Part shown: one piece after another, positions 63,267 to 64,000 of the stretch
Layout of the letters: each line of letters begins with the position of its first letter
How positions within the stretch are numbered: the stretch's first letter is position 1
Assembly: GCF_014334015.1 (NCBI RefSeq)
Contig: NZ_CP060488.1
Location: forward strand, 3,802,501 to 3,866,500
Direction of reading: 5' to 3'
DNA from: Bacteroides sp. M10
Lineage (GTDB): Bacteria; Bacteroidota; Bacteroidia; Bacteroidales; Bacteroidaceae
Length of the DNA: 64,000 nt
The notes under the pieces: model-generated
Databases searched by the model: none
What the model saw: the letters and a program-made list of their open reading frames with translations, nothing else
Told to the model about the DNA's origin: nothing
Translations under genes and position numbers: made by a program

Positions 63267-64000
63267 CCTGAACTATAAAAAACTCTGTCATCTACTTTAG
63301 GTTCTTTCTCCAGCAGGATATTTTTCATCCATTCCGGGACGGCAGGTGCTTTCTTTTCTTCCAGCATTTTCTGCCACTCTTCGTCCGTGAGCCGGGTATC
63401 CAGTGGCTGGACAAACTCGTAGTAACTAAATGTGGCACCACGGGTAAGATAGAGATTGCCCTCTATTTCTACTACCACATAGATATTGTTGGCATTTCCT
63501 GTTGCCACATGCAGTACTCCATTCTTATCACATCCCCTCACGTTGCGGGTATAAATATCAGCCACTACAGCTATCGACTTGTCCGGACCTTGCACTAATG
63601 ACCAGTTATCCAGATGTAAATCAGGATCGAGCACAGACAGAGTGAAATATTCTATACTACTTCCCATATACTCAAGAGTGCGATATTCCTGTTCGGTCAG
63701 TTTTTCTCCCCGCAGTTCCTTTTCTGTTACTTGAATCAGAAAGCTGACATAGTCCTGCAACTGCTCTGTTTTTCCTTTCAAGTCATCCGTCAGGCAATTG
63801 CTTTGTTGCAGAACCAGTTGGGTGGCTTGCAGAATCCCTGACATTTTCTTCCAGAAAGGAAGATTCGGTTCTACATATCCCACTACGATCGGATCAGGAG
63901 GTCCGGCACCTCCACATTCTGCAGCCATGGGCTGTTCTCCGTAAAGGATCGCGTCATGCTTCAATTCAGCCCAAGATGCCAGAGCTGTATTCAGGTTCTT
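63260..64000 (-). CDS. DUF3160 protein, C-terminal part
   Basis: The frame is open to the end of the window, so the N-terminal part is missing; the usual family length exceeds 700 residues. The visible 246 residues begin KNLNTALASWAELKHDAILYGEQ and include SLVQGPDKSIAVVADIYTRNVRG and a C-terminus ending VDDRVFYSSGC, which fit the DUF3160 family of secreted Bacteroidetes proteins. Function unknown. It overlaps the CapA-like gene by 7 bases and is upstream of it in the same operon. Confidence 0.85.
   Translation of the reverse strand, partial: KNLNTALASWAELKHDAILYGEQPMAAECGGAGPPDPIVVGYVEPNLPFWKKMSGILQATQLVLQQSNCLTDDLKGKTEQLQDYVSFLIQVTEKELRGEKLTEQEYRTLEYMGSSIEYFTLSVLDPDLHLDNWSLVQGPDKSIAVVADIYTRNVRGCDKNGVLHVATGNANNIYVVVEIEGNLYLTRGATFSYYEFVQPLDTRLTDEEWQKMLEEKKAPAVPEWMKNILLEKEPKVDDRVFYSSGC

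Overview
The window is a Bacteroides chromosome segment, probably from the B. thetaiotaomicron/ovatus neighbourhood. The evidence is a SusC/SusD pair, a hybrid two-component regulator, many lipoproteins with acidic residues after the Cys, Bacteroides-type -7 boxes (TAnnTTTG), weak ribosome binding sites and moderate GC. There are no rRNA or tRNA genes, no insertion sequences and no CRISPR array. Species was not determined.

Layout. 1-1124 is the 3' end of dnaK. It converges on a very large exonuclease/RecQ/UvrD fusion helicase (to 6105). 6345-11045 holds ion and phosphate transport and membrane genes on the minus strand: a Kef/CPA2 antiporter, a PiT permease with its DUF47 partner, and a DedA protein. 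After a small hypothetical and a GNAT acetyltransferase, 12325-21326 is a plus-strand envelope-signalling region. It holds two ECF sigma factors, a FecR anti-sigma factor, two related CarboxypepD_reg-like proteins, a small anti-sigma-like membrane protein, a CpxP/Spy-like periplasmic protein and an outer-membrane barrel. A ClC chloride transporter and endonuclease IV follow.

24216-52652 is a heparin/heparan sulfate utilisation locus, all on the minus strand. In transcription order it encodes a hybrid two-component system regulator (HTCS), a GH95-like enzyme, a surface PL12 lyase, a surface glycan-binding lipoprotein, SusC, SusD, a GH88 unsaturated glucuronyl hydrolase, a periplasmic PL12 lyase, a Ser-type sulfatase, a DUF3604/PHP-like lipoprotein, a ROK kinase, an MFS transporter and a PL15-type lyase. 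Lipobox context separates surface proteins (acidic residues after Cys) from periplasmic ones. The order closely resembles the characterised heparin/HS locus of B. thetaiotaomicron; the GH95-like gene is an addition relative to my memory of that locus. Several intergenic gaps inside the locus hold strong hairpins or long inverted repeats, and the candidate promoters have a -7 box without a recognisable -33 box, as expected for activator-dependent start sites.

52750-56823 is a compact partner-switching operon: a HATPase-STAS fusion, an orphan NMT1/THI5-like periplasmic binding protein, a Cache-HAMP-SpoIIE phosphatase and a stand-alone RsbW-like kinase. It is divergent from a membrane-anchored AraC regulator. 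No dedicated sigma factor or ABC permease is adjacent, so input and output are open; this is the best candidate here for an undescribed system. The window ends with TrpB2, a TrkH/TrkA potassium uptake pair, a CapA-family lipoprotein and the 3' part of a DUF3160 gene.
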